Shown here in pieces: positions 1-8,188 of a stretch of 64,000 nt of DNA. The stretch comes from Natrinema marinum. Lineage in GTDB: Archaea; Halobacteriota; Halobacteria; Halobacteriales; Natrialbaceae. The stretch's first letter is position 1. Every line of letters begins with the position of its first letter. The notes beneath the pieces are model-generated. The model was not told where the DNA came from. It saw only the letters and a program-made list of their open reading frames with translations, and did not search any database. The translations under genes were made by a program, and so were the position numbers. The stretch lies in contig NZ_CP100763.1 of NCBI RefSeq assembly GCF_024296685.1, forward strand, positions 3,410,001 to 3,474,000. The letters are read 5' to 3'.

Positions 1-35
1 GATCACAACTCTGTGCGTTGGATAGTGTGGGAAAG

Positions 36-44
36 TATTATATA
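36..44 (+). promoter_or_regulatory. TATA-like element before the polyamine-binding protein gene
   Basis: The AT-rich string TATTATATA lies 31-39 bases before the ATG at 75. This is the usual distance for an archaeal TATA box that gives a transcript with a very short or no leader. It implies that the binding-protein gene starts its own transcript rather than continuing one from upstream. Confidence 0.5.
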
Positions 45-74
45 TCCCTATGAGACAACGTAACACGAGCCGTA

Positions 75-1238
75 ATGAGAAAATTCGAAGACATAACGGG
101 CGACGACAACGGACGCGCACGTATCGGTGCATCGCGACGAACCTTCCTTCAGTCGGCCGGCATCGCCGGAACGGCGGCGATGGCGGGCTGTCTCGGAGAC
201 GCGTTGGGCGGCGGGACGACTCTCAACGTGCTGACGTGGGAGGGGTACGGTACCGACACGATCGTCAACGAGTTCGAGTCCGAGCACGACGCTACGGTCA
301 ACATCAGTCTCCTCGCCAGCGACCCGGAAGGGTTCAATATCCTCAAGAGCGGCGGGACGTCCGATTACGACCTGCTCACAGTGAACAACACCTGGGCGGC
401 CCGCCACGCCGAGGCCGGGACGATCGAATCGCTCAATCCCGACGACTTCCCGGAGATGGACAACTTCCTCGAGAAGTTCCAGTGGCCGTTCGAGTCGTTC
501 GCGTACGAAGACGAGATGTACGCGCTACCGACTCGGTGGGGCTGGGACACGCTGACGGTCAATACGAACGTAGTTCCCGAAGAGCATTACTCCTCCTACG
601 AGGTCCTCTGGACCGGCGGTCCGAACGGCGAGTACGAGGGCAAGATGGGTATCATGGACTGGCCGACGTGGAACATTCCGAAGATCGCGCAGTCGCTGGG
701 TTACCCGCCCTTCGAGCAGAACGAGGAACAACTCGCCGACATCAAGGAGCGACTCGTCGAGATGTTCAACAACATGGGAGCGATCTACAGCGGGACCAGC
801 GCGATCCGACAGGCGTTCCTGCAGGAAGACATCGTCATTTCCCCAGTCGGGAATTTCACGATGTCCGAACTCCGCGCTCAGGGCAACGACTGGGTCAACG
901 TCGTCCTCCCCGAACAGGGCGGAATGGGGTGGACCGAGGGAATGTGCATGGTCAAGGATCCCGCCAACCCCGACCTCGCGGTCGACTTCATGAACAAGGT
1001 GATTTCCCCGAAGGGACAGTACAGCGTCGCCTGGGAGCCCGCAGCCAAGAGTCCGCCGGTGAACACCGCCTCGTTCGATCAGTTCGACGCGGACCAGCAA
1101 GAGGCGCTCATGTTCAGCGAGGACGGGTTCGACGCCGCGCAGACAATCTCGGAACAGACGACACCGTACGAATTCTCGGAGAATACGGACGCGTGGACGG
1201 ACATGTGGGAAGACGCGAAAGCGCAAAGCGACGTGTAA
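75..1238 (+). CDS. ABC transporter substrate-binding lipoprotein, spermidine/putrescine type (PotD-like)
   Basis: This is the extracellular solute-binding protein of an ABC importer, probably for polyamines. The N-terminus carries a twin-arginine signal (Arg21-Arg22 in SRRTFLQSAG) and a lipobox ending at Cys39 (AMAGC), so it should be Tat-exported and lipid-anchored, as is common in haloarchaea. The mature part has the PotD/PotF-like layout (LNVLTWEGY near the start, then a periplasmic-binding-protein fold) and the normal length of 387 aa. The ATPase gene starts at the next base after its stop. The downstream agmatinase, aminotransferase and aldehyde dehydrogenase support a polyamine ligand, but the exact substrate is inferred. 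No permease gene is visible beside it. Confidence 0.85.
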   Translation: MRKFEDITGDDNGRARIGASRRTFLQSAGIAGTAAMAGCLGDALGGGTTLNVLTWEGYGTDTIVNEFESEHDATVNISLLASDPEGFNILKSGGTSDYDLLTVNNTWAARHAEAGTIESLNPDDFPEMDNFLEKFQWPFESFAYEDEMYALPTRWGWDTLTVNTNVVPEEHYSSYEVLWTGGPNGEYEGKMGIMDWPTWNIPKIAQSLGYPPFEQNEEQLADIKERLVEMFNNMGAIYSGTSAIRQAFLQEDIVISPVGNFTMSELRAQGNDWVNVVLPEQGGMGWTEGMCMVKDPANPDLAVDFMNKVISPKGQYSVAWEPAAKSPPVNTASFDQFDADQQEALMFSEDGFDAAQTISEQTTPYEFSENTDAWTDMWEDAKAQSDV

Positions 1239-2411
1239 ATGGAAAGCGATACCACGACATCCTCGAAAAGCGAGTCTATGATAGAAGAAACAGCAGTCGA
1301 CAACACGGGAACGGCGACCAGCGAACGTGGCGAGTCGGATGCGACTCGATCCGGGACCGTAGAGCTCGACGGATTGCGGAAGGAGTTCGGGGACGTAACC
1401 GCCGTCGACGGGGTCGATCTGCAGATCAACCCGGGCGAGTTCCTCACGCTGCTCGGCCCGTCCGGCTGTGGGAAGTCGACCACGCTTCGGATGATCAGCG
1501 GTCTCGAGACGCCGACCTCGGGCGACGTGTTCATCAGCGGTCAGCGAGTCACCAGCGCGGCCGCGAACAAGCGCAACACCAGTATGGTGTTTCAGGAGTG
1601 GGCGCTCTTCCCGCACATGACCGTCGAGGAGAACATCTCGTTCGGACTCGAGATGGACGGCGTCCCAGCCGACGAGCGGGAGGAGAAAGTCACCGAAGCG
1701 CTGGAGCTCGTCGAACTCCCGGGCTATCAGGATCGGAAGGCGACGGAGCTGTCGGGCGGGCAGAAACAGCGGATCGCGATGGCGCGTGCGATCGTCCGCG
1801 AACCCGACGTCTTGCTGCTCGACGAACCCCTTGCGAGTCTCGACCGCAAACTCCGACAGCACATGCAGGTCGAACTCAAGAAGATTCAGGAAGAGTTGGG
1901 GATCACGTTCATCTACGTCACGCACGATCAGGAGGAAGCGCTGACGATGTCGGATCGGATCGCCGTCCTGAACGACGGCCAGATCGAGCAGGTCGGGCCG
2001 GCCGACGAACTGTACAAGGATCCCGCGACGAAGTTCGTTGCGACGTTCCTCGGCGAAACGAACCTCTTTGAGGGGACCGTCTCGTCCGACGGGACGAGCG
2101 TTCGAGGCGACGACGGCGACGTCCGCATCGAGGCACAACCGGCCCTCGGCGATCGCCGCGCCGTCGTCTCGGTCCGGCCCGAAGAGATCGCGGTGGTCGG
2201 CTCGGACGAAAGTCCCGGCTTCGAGAACGAGTGGGAGGGAACCGTCGACGAAACGATCTACAAAGGATCGCTGAAGAACTATTACGTCGATATCGGCTCG
2301 CAGACACTGGAGATCGAACGGCAGATAAACGAGGAAACTGCCGATTTCGACGTCGGAGATCGGGTAACAGTTGGGTTCCCGGCAAAAGTCGGTAACGTCA
2401 TCGAAGCGTAG
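1239..2411 (+). CDS. ABC transporter ATP-binding protein, PotA-like
   Basis: Cytoplasmic ATPase that powers the importer. Clear motifs are Walker A GPSGCGKST (residues 73-81), Q-loop Gln119, signature LSGGQ (171-175), Walker B LLLDEP (192-197) and H-loop His229. The C-terminal ~130 residues form a TOBE-type regulatory domain typical of PotA/MalK-class ATPases. The ATG directly follows the TAA of the binding-protein gene, so the two are surely co-transcribed. About 40 N-terminal residues are low-complexity Ser/Thr/Glu, and an internal Met14 is an alternative start. The following gene begins 15 bases after the stop. The operon contains no permease gene, which is unusual for this family. Confidence 0.88.
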   Translation: MESDTTTSSKSESMIEETAVDNTGTATSERGESDATRSGTVELDGLRKEFGDVTAVDGVDLQINPGEFLTLLGPSGCGKSTTLRMISGLETPTSGDVFISGQRVTSAAANKRNTSMVFQEWALFPHMTVEENISFGLEMDGVPADEREEKVTEALELVELPGYQDRKATELSGGQKQRIAMARAIVREPDVLLLDEPLASLDRKLRQHMQVELKKIQEELGITFIYVTHDQEEALTMSDRIAVLNDGQIEQVGPADELYKDPATKFVATFLGETNLFEGTVSSDGTSVRGDDGDVRIEAQPALGDRRAVVSVRPEEIAVVGSDESPGFENEWEGTVDETIYKGSLKNYYVDIGSQTLEIERQINEETADFDVGDRVTVGFPAKVGNVIEA

Positions 2412-2426
2412 CTACGAGGTGCCAGG

Positions 2427-3749
2427 ATGTCACAACAGATGCAGTCGAACGAACGGGTCACGCAACAGTACGACGAACACCTGATGCCGATCTGGAAGTC
2501 GCTGAACGTCCCCGTTCGGCGAGCAGAGGGGTGCTCGGTCGAGGACTTCGACGGAAACGAGTACCTCGACGTGTTCTCCGGCATCTCGGTGACGAACGTC
2601 GGTCACGGGAACGACGCCGTCGTCGCCGCCGCGAAGACGCAACTCGAGGAGTTCGTTCACGGGTGTTCGTACGTCCACCCCAATCAGCCGGTCGCCGACC
2701 TCGCCGAGCGCCTCGCGGACGTGACGCCCGGCGACCTTCAGAAGAGTTTCTTCTGTAACTCCGGGACCGAAGCCGTCGAGGGTGCGGTGAAGCTCGCCCG
2801 CAAGTACACGGGGAGCAAGGAGGTCGTCGCTCTCGAGATGGGGTTCCACGGCCGAACGCTGGGGAGCCTCGCGCTCACCGGCAACCACACGTACAAACAC
2901 GAGATGGGACCGACGATCAACGACGCGGTCCACGCCCCGGCGCCCTACCGCTATCGCTGGGCCGACGAGGGCTCCGACGCGACGGTCGCGGAGCAAGCCG
3001 CGGCCGAGATCGAACATGTGATCGGCACTCACACGAGCGACGACCTCGCCGCCATCGTCGTCGAACCGGTGATGGGAGAGGGCGGTATCATCGTCCCGCC
3101 AGAGGGCTGGCTCGAGCGCGTCCGGGAGATCGCCCACGAACACGACGCGCTGTTGATCGTCGACGAGGTACAGACCGGGTACGGTCGCACGGGCGAGTTA
3201 TTCGCCAGCGAACACTTCGATGTCGTGCCCGACATCCTGACCCAGGCGAAGGGAATCGCGAACGGACTCCCGCTGGGCGCGTTTACCGCCTCCGCGGAGA
3301 TTGCAGATGCCTTCGAGGCCGGCGATCACCTCTCCACGTTCGGCGGCAACCCCGTCGCGTGTGCCGCGGCGCTCGCGACGATCGACGAACTGCAGGACGG
3401 CATCATCGAGCACGCTCGCGAGCAGGGGGCGTGGCTCGCCGACCGACTCGCCGAACTCGAGGCCGAGTTCGACGCGGTCGGTGAGACTCGAGGCCTCGGC
3501 CTCATGCAGGGCGTCGAGCTCGTCGACCCGTCCGAAACGGGGCCGCGCGGTATCGCCCCGGCTCCCGACAAGGAGCTGGCCGCGGCCGTCGCCGACGAAC
3601 TCCGCGAGCAGGGGATCATTATGGGCGTCGGCGGCTACTACAAGAACGTCATGCGATTCCAGCCGCCACTGACGATCGACCGTCCCGATCTCGAGCGGAC
3701 CGTAGAGACGCTCCGCAGAGCAATCGACACCGAGACCGACGATGAGTGA
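2427..3749 (+). CDS. Class III PLP-dependent aminotransferase (4-aminobutyrate/putrescine type)
   Basis: Omega-amino-acid:pyruvate/2-oxoglutarate aminotransferase family, 440 aa, full length. Visible family features are the cofactor-binding NSGTEAVEGAVKLAR segment (111-125), the Asp246 region LIVDEVQTGYGRTG and the Schiff-base lysine Lys275 in TQAKGIANGLPLGAF. It probably removes the terminal amino group of putrescine, GABA or a related compound, giving the aldehyde for the dehydrogenase encoded at 5045. It lies 15 bases after the ATPase gene and overlaps the ureohydrolase gene by 8 bases, so it belongs to one operon. Alanine-glyoxylate or ornithine-type specificity cannot be excluded from sequence alone. 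Confidence 0.85.
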   Translation: MSQQMQSNERVTQQYDEHLMPIWKSLNVPVRRAEGCSVEDFDGNEYLDVFSGISVTNVGHGNDAVVAAAKTQLEEFVHGCSYVHPNQPVADLAERLADVTPGDLQKSFFCNSGTEAVEGAVKLARKYTGSKEVVALEMGFHGRTLGSLALTGNHTYKHEMGPTINDAVHAPAPYRYRWADEGSDATVAEQAAAEIEHVIGTHTSDDLAAIVVEPVMGEGGIIVPPEGWLERVREIAHEHDALLIVDEVQTGYGRTGELFASEHFDVVPDILTQAKGIANGLPLGAFTASAEIADAFEAGDHLSTFGGNPVACAAALATIDELQDGIIEHAREQGAWLADRLAELEAEFDAVGETRGLGLMQGVELVDPSETGPRGIAPAPDKELAAAVADELREQGIIMGVGGYYKNVMRFQPPLTIDRPDLERTVETLRRAIDTETDDE

Positions 3750-4749
3750 CGAGCGGTCGCGCGCCGAGGTGTTCCACGACCGATACGAGGGGACCGACGC
3801 CGAACTCGCCTACACCGGCAGGCGGACGTTCCTCAAGGGCGAGCCCCGCGACGTGGAGGATCTCGCAGATGCCGACGTCGCGGTACTGGGAGCGCCCCTC
3901 GATGCGGCCGCGAGTAACAGGCCAGGCGCGCGTTACGGGCCAACGGCCATCCGCGAAGCGAGCGCCTGGTGGGCCTACCTGTCGGGGTACAAAGGCGGAG
4001 TGACGAACATGAACACGCGCGCGCAGGTCGATTTCGGCGACGTGACGGTCGCCGACTGCGGCGACGTTCCGGTGTTCCCGCTCGATCAGGAGAAGTCCGC
4101 TGAAAGTATCGCCGCGCACGTAGCGACGGCGGCCGAGCGGGCGTTTCCCGTCCTGTTGGGTGGTGACCACTACTGTACGTATCCGTCGTTTCGTGGCTTC
4201 GCCGAGGCCAGCGACGCCGACAGCGTCGGACTCGTCCAGATCGATGCGCACACCGACACCGCCGAGGACAGTCCCGTTTTCGGAGAGCACTTCCACGGAT
4301 CGCCCACCCGGCTGATCGCCGAGTCCGACTATTCGGACTACGAGCATATCAGTCAGATCGGGATCCGCGGGTACGAATCGCCGGGGTTCTTCGAGTTCGC
4401 CGACGAATCTGGATTGAACCTCTACACGATGCGGGACGTCAGGACGAAGGGGGTCGAGGACGTCGTCACGGACGCGATCGAGCAAGCGGCCGCGGAGACG
4501 GACGCGGTTTACGTCACGTTCGATATCGACTCGGTCGATCCGGGCATCGCGCCGGGGACGGGCACGCCCGAACCCGGCGGACTGGGTAGCCACGAGGCGC
4601 TCCAGATAATGGAGACCCTCGGGGCACACGACGCAGTCGGGGCCGCAGACCTCATGGAGGTCGCCCCCGAACGCGATCCGACGCGGTCGACGCAGACACT
4701 CGCGGCGTATCTCCTCGTCACGCTCGTCGAACGCCAGTTCGCGGAGTAA
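3742..4749 (+). CDS. speB: Agmatinase / arginase-family ureohydrolase
   Basis: Mn-dependent amidinohydrolase of the arginase/agmatinase family, 335 aa. The metal ligands are all visible: His143 in GGDH, Asp168-His170-Asp172 in DAHTD, and Asp261/Asp263 in TFDIDSVDP, followed by the family-typical PGTGTPEPGG loop. Agmatinase (agmatine to putrescine plus urea) fits the polyamine transporter and aminotransferase context; guanidinobutyrase or guanidinopropionase activity is possible. The start ATG overlaps the end of the aminotransferase gene by 8 bases, indicating translational coupling. Confidence 0.85.
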   Translation: MSDERSRAEVFHDRYEGTDAELAYTGRRTFLKGEPRDVEDLADADVAVLGAPLDAAASNRPGARYGPTAIREASAWWAYLSGYKGGVTNMNTRAQVDFGDVTVADCGDVPVFPLDQEKSAESIAAHVATAAERAFPVLLGGDHYCTYPSFRGFAEASDADSVGLVQIDAHTDTAEDSPVFGEHFHGSPTRLIAESDYSDYEHISQIGIRGYESPGFFEFADESGLNLYTMRDVRTKGVEDVVTDAIEQAAAETDAVYVTFDIDSVDPGIAPGTGTPEPGGLGSHEALQIMETLGAHDAVGAADLMEVAPERDPTRSTQTLAAYLLVTLVERQFAE

Positions 4750-4914
4750 TATCGGGTCCGGGTGACAGCGGCGACCTGGTGAACCGCATCGGCTTCCGAG
4801 CAACGGTCGCTCACGTCGTTTTCGAACCCGAATCCCGTTTCTTCAAGCTCCGATAGCGTCCACTGGATGAACGTGTCGGTAACTATTTCCGGCTACGATC
4901 ATCCACTTTTGCCG

Positions 4915-4928
4915 CGGTTTCGAAACCG
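4915..4928. promoter_or_regulatory. Perfect 14-bp palindrome between the ureohydrolase and aldehyde dehydrogenase genes
   Basis: CGGTTTCGAAACCG is a perfect 14-base palindrome in the 295-base gap before the aldehyde dehydrogenase start. It is AT-richer than the surroundings and could be an operator or part of the upstream transcript's end. The role is inferred from symmetry and position only. Confidence 0.35.
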
Positions 4929-5000
4929 TTTCTAGTTAGTGCTGACGGACGAGTATGAATAGCGTTATTGGGTCTGCCCTCATCGAATCAACCACAGGGG

Positions 5001-5023
5001 AATATTTCGGAAGAAATCCGAAA
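5001..5023 (+). promoter_or_regulatory. TATA-like element overlapping an inverted repeat upstream of the aldehyde dehydrogenase
   Basis: AATATTT (5001-5007) overlaps the inverted repeat TTTCGGA (5005-5011) and TCCGAAA (5017-5023) with a 5-base spacer. It sits about 40 bases before the ATG at 5045. The overlap of a likely TATA box with dyad symmetry is what a repressor-blocked promoter would look like. Confidence 0.35.
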
Positions 5024-5044
5024 AAGTCCACCAATGGTGAGCTC

Positions 5045-6493
5045 ATGACTATCGAAACGGAAGACCGCTATCAGTTGTTCATCGACGGCGAGTTCGTCCA
5101 GGCGTCGACCGACGAATCCCTCACGACCACGGATCCGGCGACCGGTGATCCCATCGCGCGGTTCGCGGCGGCGACCAGCGCCGACGTCGATCGCGCGGTC
5201 GAGGCGGCTCGCGAGTCGCTGTCGGCCTGGCAAGCGAACTCCCCCGTCGAACGCGGACGAACCGTACACCGGGTCGCGGATCTCCTTCGAGAGCACGCCG
5301 ACGACCTCGCACGAATCGAGAGCCTCGACCAGGGGAAACCCCTCGAGCAGGCGCGCAGCGACGTCGACGACGCGGTCCGCTATTTCGAGTACTACGCGGG
5401 CGTCGCCGACAAACTCGAGGGCAAGAGCGTCCCGAGGGGAGCGGAGACGTTCGATATGACCACCCGCGAACCCTACGGGGTCAGCGGGCAGATCGTCCCG
5501 TGGAACTTCCCGCTGAGTATCACCGCTCGCGGCGTGGCGCCCGCGCTCGTCGCCGGGAACACGGTCGTGGTGAAACCGGCGCCGACGACGCCGCTCTCCG
5601 CGCTGCACTTCGCCGAACTCTGCCGGGAAGCGGGTGTCCCCGATGGGGTCGTCAACGTCGTGACCGGCGGCGCTGAACCCGGTGCCGCGCTGTCATCGCA
5701 CGACGGCGTCGACCAACTCACGTTCACGGGCAGCGTCCCCACGGGCGAGGCGGTGATGAAATCCGCGGCCGAGACGATCACCCCCGTGACGCTCGAGCTG
5801 GGCGGCAAGAACCCCGCGATCGTGATGCCCGACGCCGATCTCGACGAGGCCGCGTTCTGGGTCGCGACCGGAATCTTCACGAACGCCGGGCAGATCTGTT
5901 CGGCGGCCGATCGCGCCCTCGTTCACGAATCGGTCTACGACGAGTTCGTCGCGCGACTCGTCGACCGAGCGGAGTCGTATACGCTCGACGCCGGCGTCGA
6001 CGATCCGGATATGGGACCGCTCAACCACGCCGACCACTTCGAGACCGTGCTGGACTACGTCGACATCGGCGTAAGCGAAGGTGCCACCCTCGAGACCGGC
6101 GGCGAACCGCTCGATCGAGACGGGCATTTCCTTCCGCCGACGATCTTCTCCGATGTCGAGCCGGAGATGCGGATCGCCCGCGAGGAGATCTTCGGTCCCG
6201 TGCTCTCGGTGATCCCGTTCGCCGATCGCGAGGAGGCGATCGACATCGCGAACGGCACCGAGTACGGACTCACGGGCGGTGTGTTCTCTCGAGATATCAA
6301 GCGGGCGTTGCGCCTGGCTCGCGACATCGACGCGGGGAGCGTCTACGTCAACGAGTGGTTCGGCGGTTCGATCGAAACGCCGTTCGGCGGGATGAAAAAG
6401 AGCGGAATCGGCCGCGAGAAGGGCCTCGAAGCGCTCGAATCGTATTTGCAGACGAAAAATATCTCGGTGAATCTCGACGAGACGATCCAGTAG
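5045..6493 (+). CDS. NAD(P)-dependent aldehyde dehydrogenase (gamma-aminobutyraldehyde/succinate-semialdehyde type)
   Basis: ALDH superfamily enzyme, 482 aa from the chosen start. Key residues are Asn154 (PWNFP), general base Glu251 (LELGGKNPA) and catalytic Cys285 (NAGQICSAADR). The frame is open back to an ATG at 4955. The ATG at 5045 is preferred because it follows a GGTGA ribosome-binding sequence by a few bases, the protein then begins in the usual ALDH register, and a TATA-like site lies at 5001-5007. It likely oxidises the aminoaldehyde or semialdehyde made by the upstream aminotransferase. It has its own promoter region, so it is probably a separate unit of the same regulon. Confidence 0.85.
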   Translation: MTIETEDRYQLFIDGEFVQASTDESLTTTDPATGDPIARFAAATSADVDRAVEAARESLSAWQANSPVERGRTVHRVADLLREHADDLARIESLDQGKPLEQARSDVDDAVRYFEYYAGVADKLEGKSVPRGAETFDMTTREPYGVSGQIVPWNFPLSITARGVAPALVAGNTVVVKPAPTTPLSALHFAELCREAGVPDGVVNVVTGGAEPGAALSSHDGVDQLTFTGSVPTGEAVMKSAAETITPVTLELGGKNPAIVMPDADLDEAAFWVATGIFTNAGQICSAADRALVHESVYDEFVARLVDRAESYTLDAGVDDPDMGPLNHADHFETVLDYVDIGVSEGATLETGGEPLDRDGHFLPPTIFSDVEPEMRIAREEIFGPVLSVIPFADREEAIDIANGTEYGLTGGVFSRDIKRALRLARDIDAGSVYVNEWFGGSIETPFGGMKKSGIGREKGLEALESYLQTKNISVNLDETIQ

Positions 6494-7113
6494 CGTCGGT
6501 CACAGTCGCTGCTCGGCAGCCGATTTGCCGGAGAAACGGGACCGAAACCGGTGACTGCACGTCGCTCCTCGTGGTGGGAGGCCCCGCGCTCGAGGAACGA
6601 GCATCGAACTCGAGGCGCTGATCGGTCTTCCAATTGTCACGCTCCGGTTTCACGCCTCAACAGGTATGTAATAGATATGGGTAGAGTGGCGTACTCGCCC
6701 CATAGCTGTGCATGAATAGGACAATACAACCCACTTTATCCCGCTCCTATTCGCGAGTTGAGAAACAACCGATCGTCGATACGATTTCGAAGCCATCAAA
6801 TTACGAATCCCCCCTATCTATCGATAACATCGACTATATCTGTCTAGAATGAATGTTCGTACATTTATTGGGTGGTATCGAAGGATTTCGGTGATCGGCT
6901 GATGGCTGCTCCATCCGAGCCGATCCGCTGTAAAAGTGAGGAAGAGAGAACACATAGGTCAATATTATTTCTCAAAACCATCAATACTACCAGGCTCCTA
7001 TATTGGTTATAGTCTGATCAATAGGGCTGTCGACGACCCGCGTTCGAAGCGAAGTAACTACACGGCGAATTCCAGGGGACCGATTCACTCGATCGTCGTG
7101 AACGGAACTGTTG

Positions 7114-7131
7114 AACGCTAAAACTAGCGTT
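7114..7131. terminator. Stem-loop, 7-bp stem with 4-base loop
   Basis: AACGCTA (7114-7120) and TAGCGTT (7125-7131) pair perfectly around the loop AAAC. It lies between the AT-rich region and the duplicated tRNA-Ile end. It could be a terminator or a recombination feature; no gene clearly ends here. Confidence 0.3.
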
Positions 7132-7161
7132 GTCGGACATCTAAGAACCGCTCAGAAACTG

Positions 7162-7187
7162 AGTGGGCCAACTCGGATTTGAACCGA
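7162..7187. repeat. Direct repeat copy 1 of the tRNA-Ile 3' end (possible attachment-site remnant)
   Basis: These 26 bases are identical to 7299-7324, which cover the T-arm and acceptor 3' strand of tRNA-Ile plus 2 flanking bases. The copies are 137 bases apart. Duplicated tRNA 3' ends are the standard footprint of integrase-mediated insertion in archaea; here the element between them is too small to be functional. Confidence 0.6.
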
Positions 7188-7298
7188 AGGAAGACGTTCC
7201 GGGTCGCTCACTTCGTTCGCTCCCGGGCGTGCGACTTCCAGGGCTCAAATCCTCGCGGCAGCACATAGTCTCGGCTCACGACGTTGTTCGCCGAGAAT

Positions 7299-7324
7299 AG
7301 TGGGCCAACTCGGATTTGAACCGA
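7299..7324. repeat. Direct repeat copy 2 (inside the intact tRNA-Ile gene)
   Basis: This is the second copy of the 26-base direct repeat, lying at the 3' end of the intact tRNA-Ile gene on the minus strand. With copy 1 at 7162-7187 it would be the attachment-site pair of a lost or decayed element. Confidence 0.6.
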
Positions 7325-7374
7325 GAGCCTCCACCTTATCAGAGTGGCGCTCAACCTGATTGAGCTATTGGCCC
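7301..7374 (-). tRNA. tRNA-Ile (anticodon GAU)
   Basis: The minus strand folds as a normal 74-base tRNA. The acceptor is GGGCCAA/TTGGCCC with discriminator A, the anticodon stem CCACT/GGTGG encloses loop CTGATAA, and the T-arm is CTCGG-TTCAAAT-CCGAG. The anticodon GAT reads isoleucine codons. Its 3' end is duplicated 137 bases downstream. Confidence 0.93.
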
Positions 7375-7441
7375 GGGTCGCACTCAGTAGTTGCTCGGTG
7401 GGACGTTTAAGCGTTTCTTTCTGCTGGGGCCGTGCGAACCG

Positions 7442-8029
7442 CTACCGGGCGAGGGGATCGTCGTCCCGATCGTCGCTCGCGTCGTCCGTCCGATCGTCGC
7501 CGAAGTTGATCGTATAGGAATCCTCGTCGTCGACGCTGTAGTCGTCGTCGCCGAGATCGTAGGTCCCGCCGTCGCTCGAGTCTGCTCCGCCGGCCCCGCC
7601 CTGATCGGGGAAGCCGAACGTCCAGACGGTACCGCTGGCGAGCCCGCTCGTCTTCTTGTCCGCATAGGGGATGATCACGAAGCGCTTGAGTGCGGCGCGG
7701 ATCGGGACTCGCGTCACCGGGATCGCGAGCAGGAACCCGATGGCGTCGGTCACCAGCCCGGGAGTCAGCAGGAACGCTCCGGCGGCGATCAGCAGGCCCC
7801 CGTCGAGCAGTTCGTTGGTCGGTGGCTTCCCCGCGGCCAGCGACCGCTGCATCTTCCCGATCGTTCGCCGGCCTTCCGCGCGGACGAGGAGCATGCCGAT
7901 CAGGCCCGTCAGGACGACGAGCAGGACCATCCCGACCCAGCCGACGTAGCTCGTCTGGCTGACGACGACCGCGAGCAACACGGCGTCGAGAAACGGGATG
8001 AGCAACAGCGCGAAGATCCACCGGAGCAT
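7442..8029 (-). CDS. FxsA family membrane protein
   Basis: 195-aa integral membrane protein. The N-terminal ~120 residues have the FxsA pattern: an N-terminal hydrophobic segment (LRWIFALLLIPFLDAVLLAV), two membrane segments (about residues 30-47), the GLLIAAGAFLLTPGLVTDAIG hairpin and a basic end. The C-terminal ~70 residues are a Gly/Asp-rich haloarchaeal extension. E. coli FxsA affects phage F exclusion; the general role is unknown. It stands alone between tRNA-Ile and the divergent DUF255 gene. Confidence 0.8.
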   Translation of the reverse strand: MLRWIFALLLIPFLDAVLLAVVVSQTSYVGWVGMVLLVVLTGLIGMLLVRAEGRRTIGKMQRSLAAGKPPTNELLDGGLLIAAGAFLLTPGLVTDAIGFLLAIPVTRVPIRAALKRFVIIPYADKKTSGLASGTVWTFGFPDQGGAGGADSSDGGTYDLGDDDYSVDDEDSYTINFGDDRTDDASDDRDDDPLAR

Positions 8030-8188
8030 ACCTCGATCTAGCGCCCGAAGGGTGAAAATCCTTTACTCTCGTTCCAGCGACGGAATCGCGGCCGTTCGCG
8101 GCGAGGCCCGTGACTCGAGGCCGGCCGTGACCGTCGGGGCTCCGCAGGCGAACGAAGGGCTTACGCCGGCGACTCCCGTCGCTCCGAT

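Larger units (their letters stand above)
6494..7300. other. Gene-free AT-rich stretch with hairpin and tRNA fragment
   Basis: No convincing gene lies here. From about 6660 to 7140 the DNA is much AT-richer than the rest of the window, and only short open frames (such as 6936-7121) exist, without recognisable products. It holds a hairpin at 7114-7131 and an extra copy of the tRNA-Ile 3' end at 7162-7187. This looks like the remains of integrated foreign DNA, but no integrase is present. Confidence 0.5.

Noticed and set aside
50-2071. 673-aa plus-strand open frame
   Set aside because: It is rich in Arg/Gly/Asp with no domain pattern and runs in another frame across the binding-protein and ATPase genes, both with clear motifs; it is a GC-rich shadow frame.
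1239-2411. ABC permease genes in the polyamine cluster
   Set aside because: No hydrophobic multi-pass protein with an EAA loop lies between 75 and 6493; permeases were not called.
7230-7262. tRNA-like 3' end GGGCTCAAATCCTCGC
   Set aside because: It has a T-loop-like string but no pairing T-stem, acceptor or anticodon arm.
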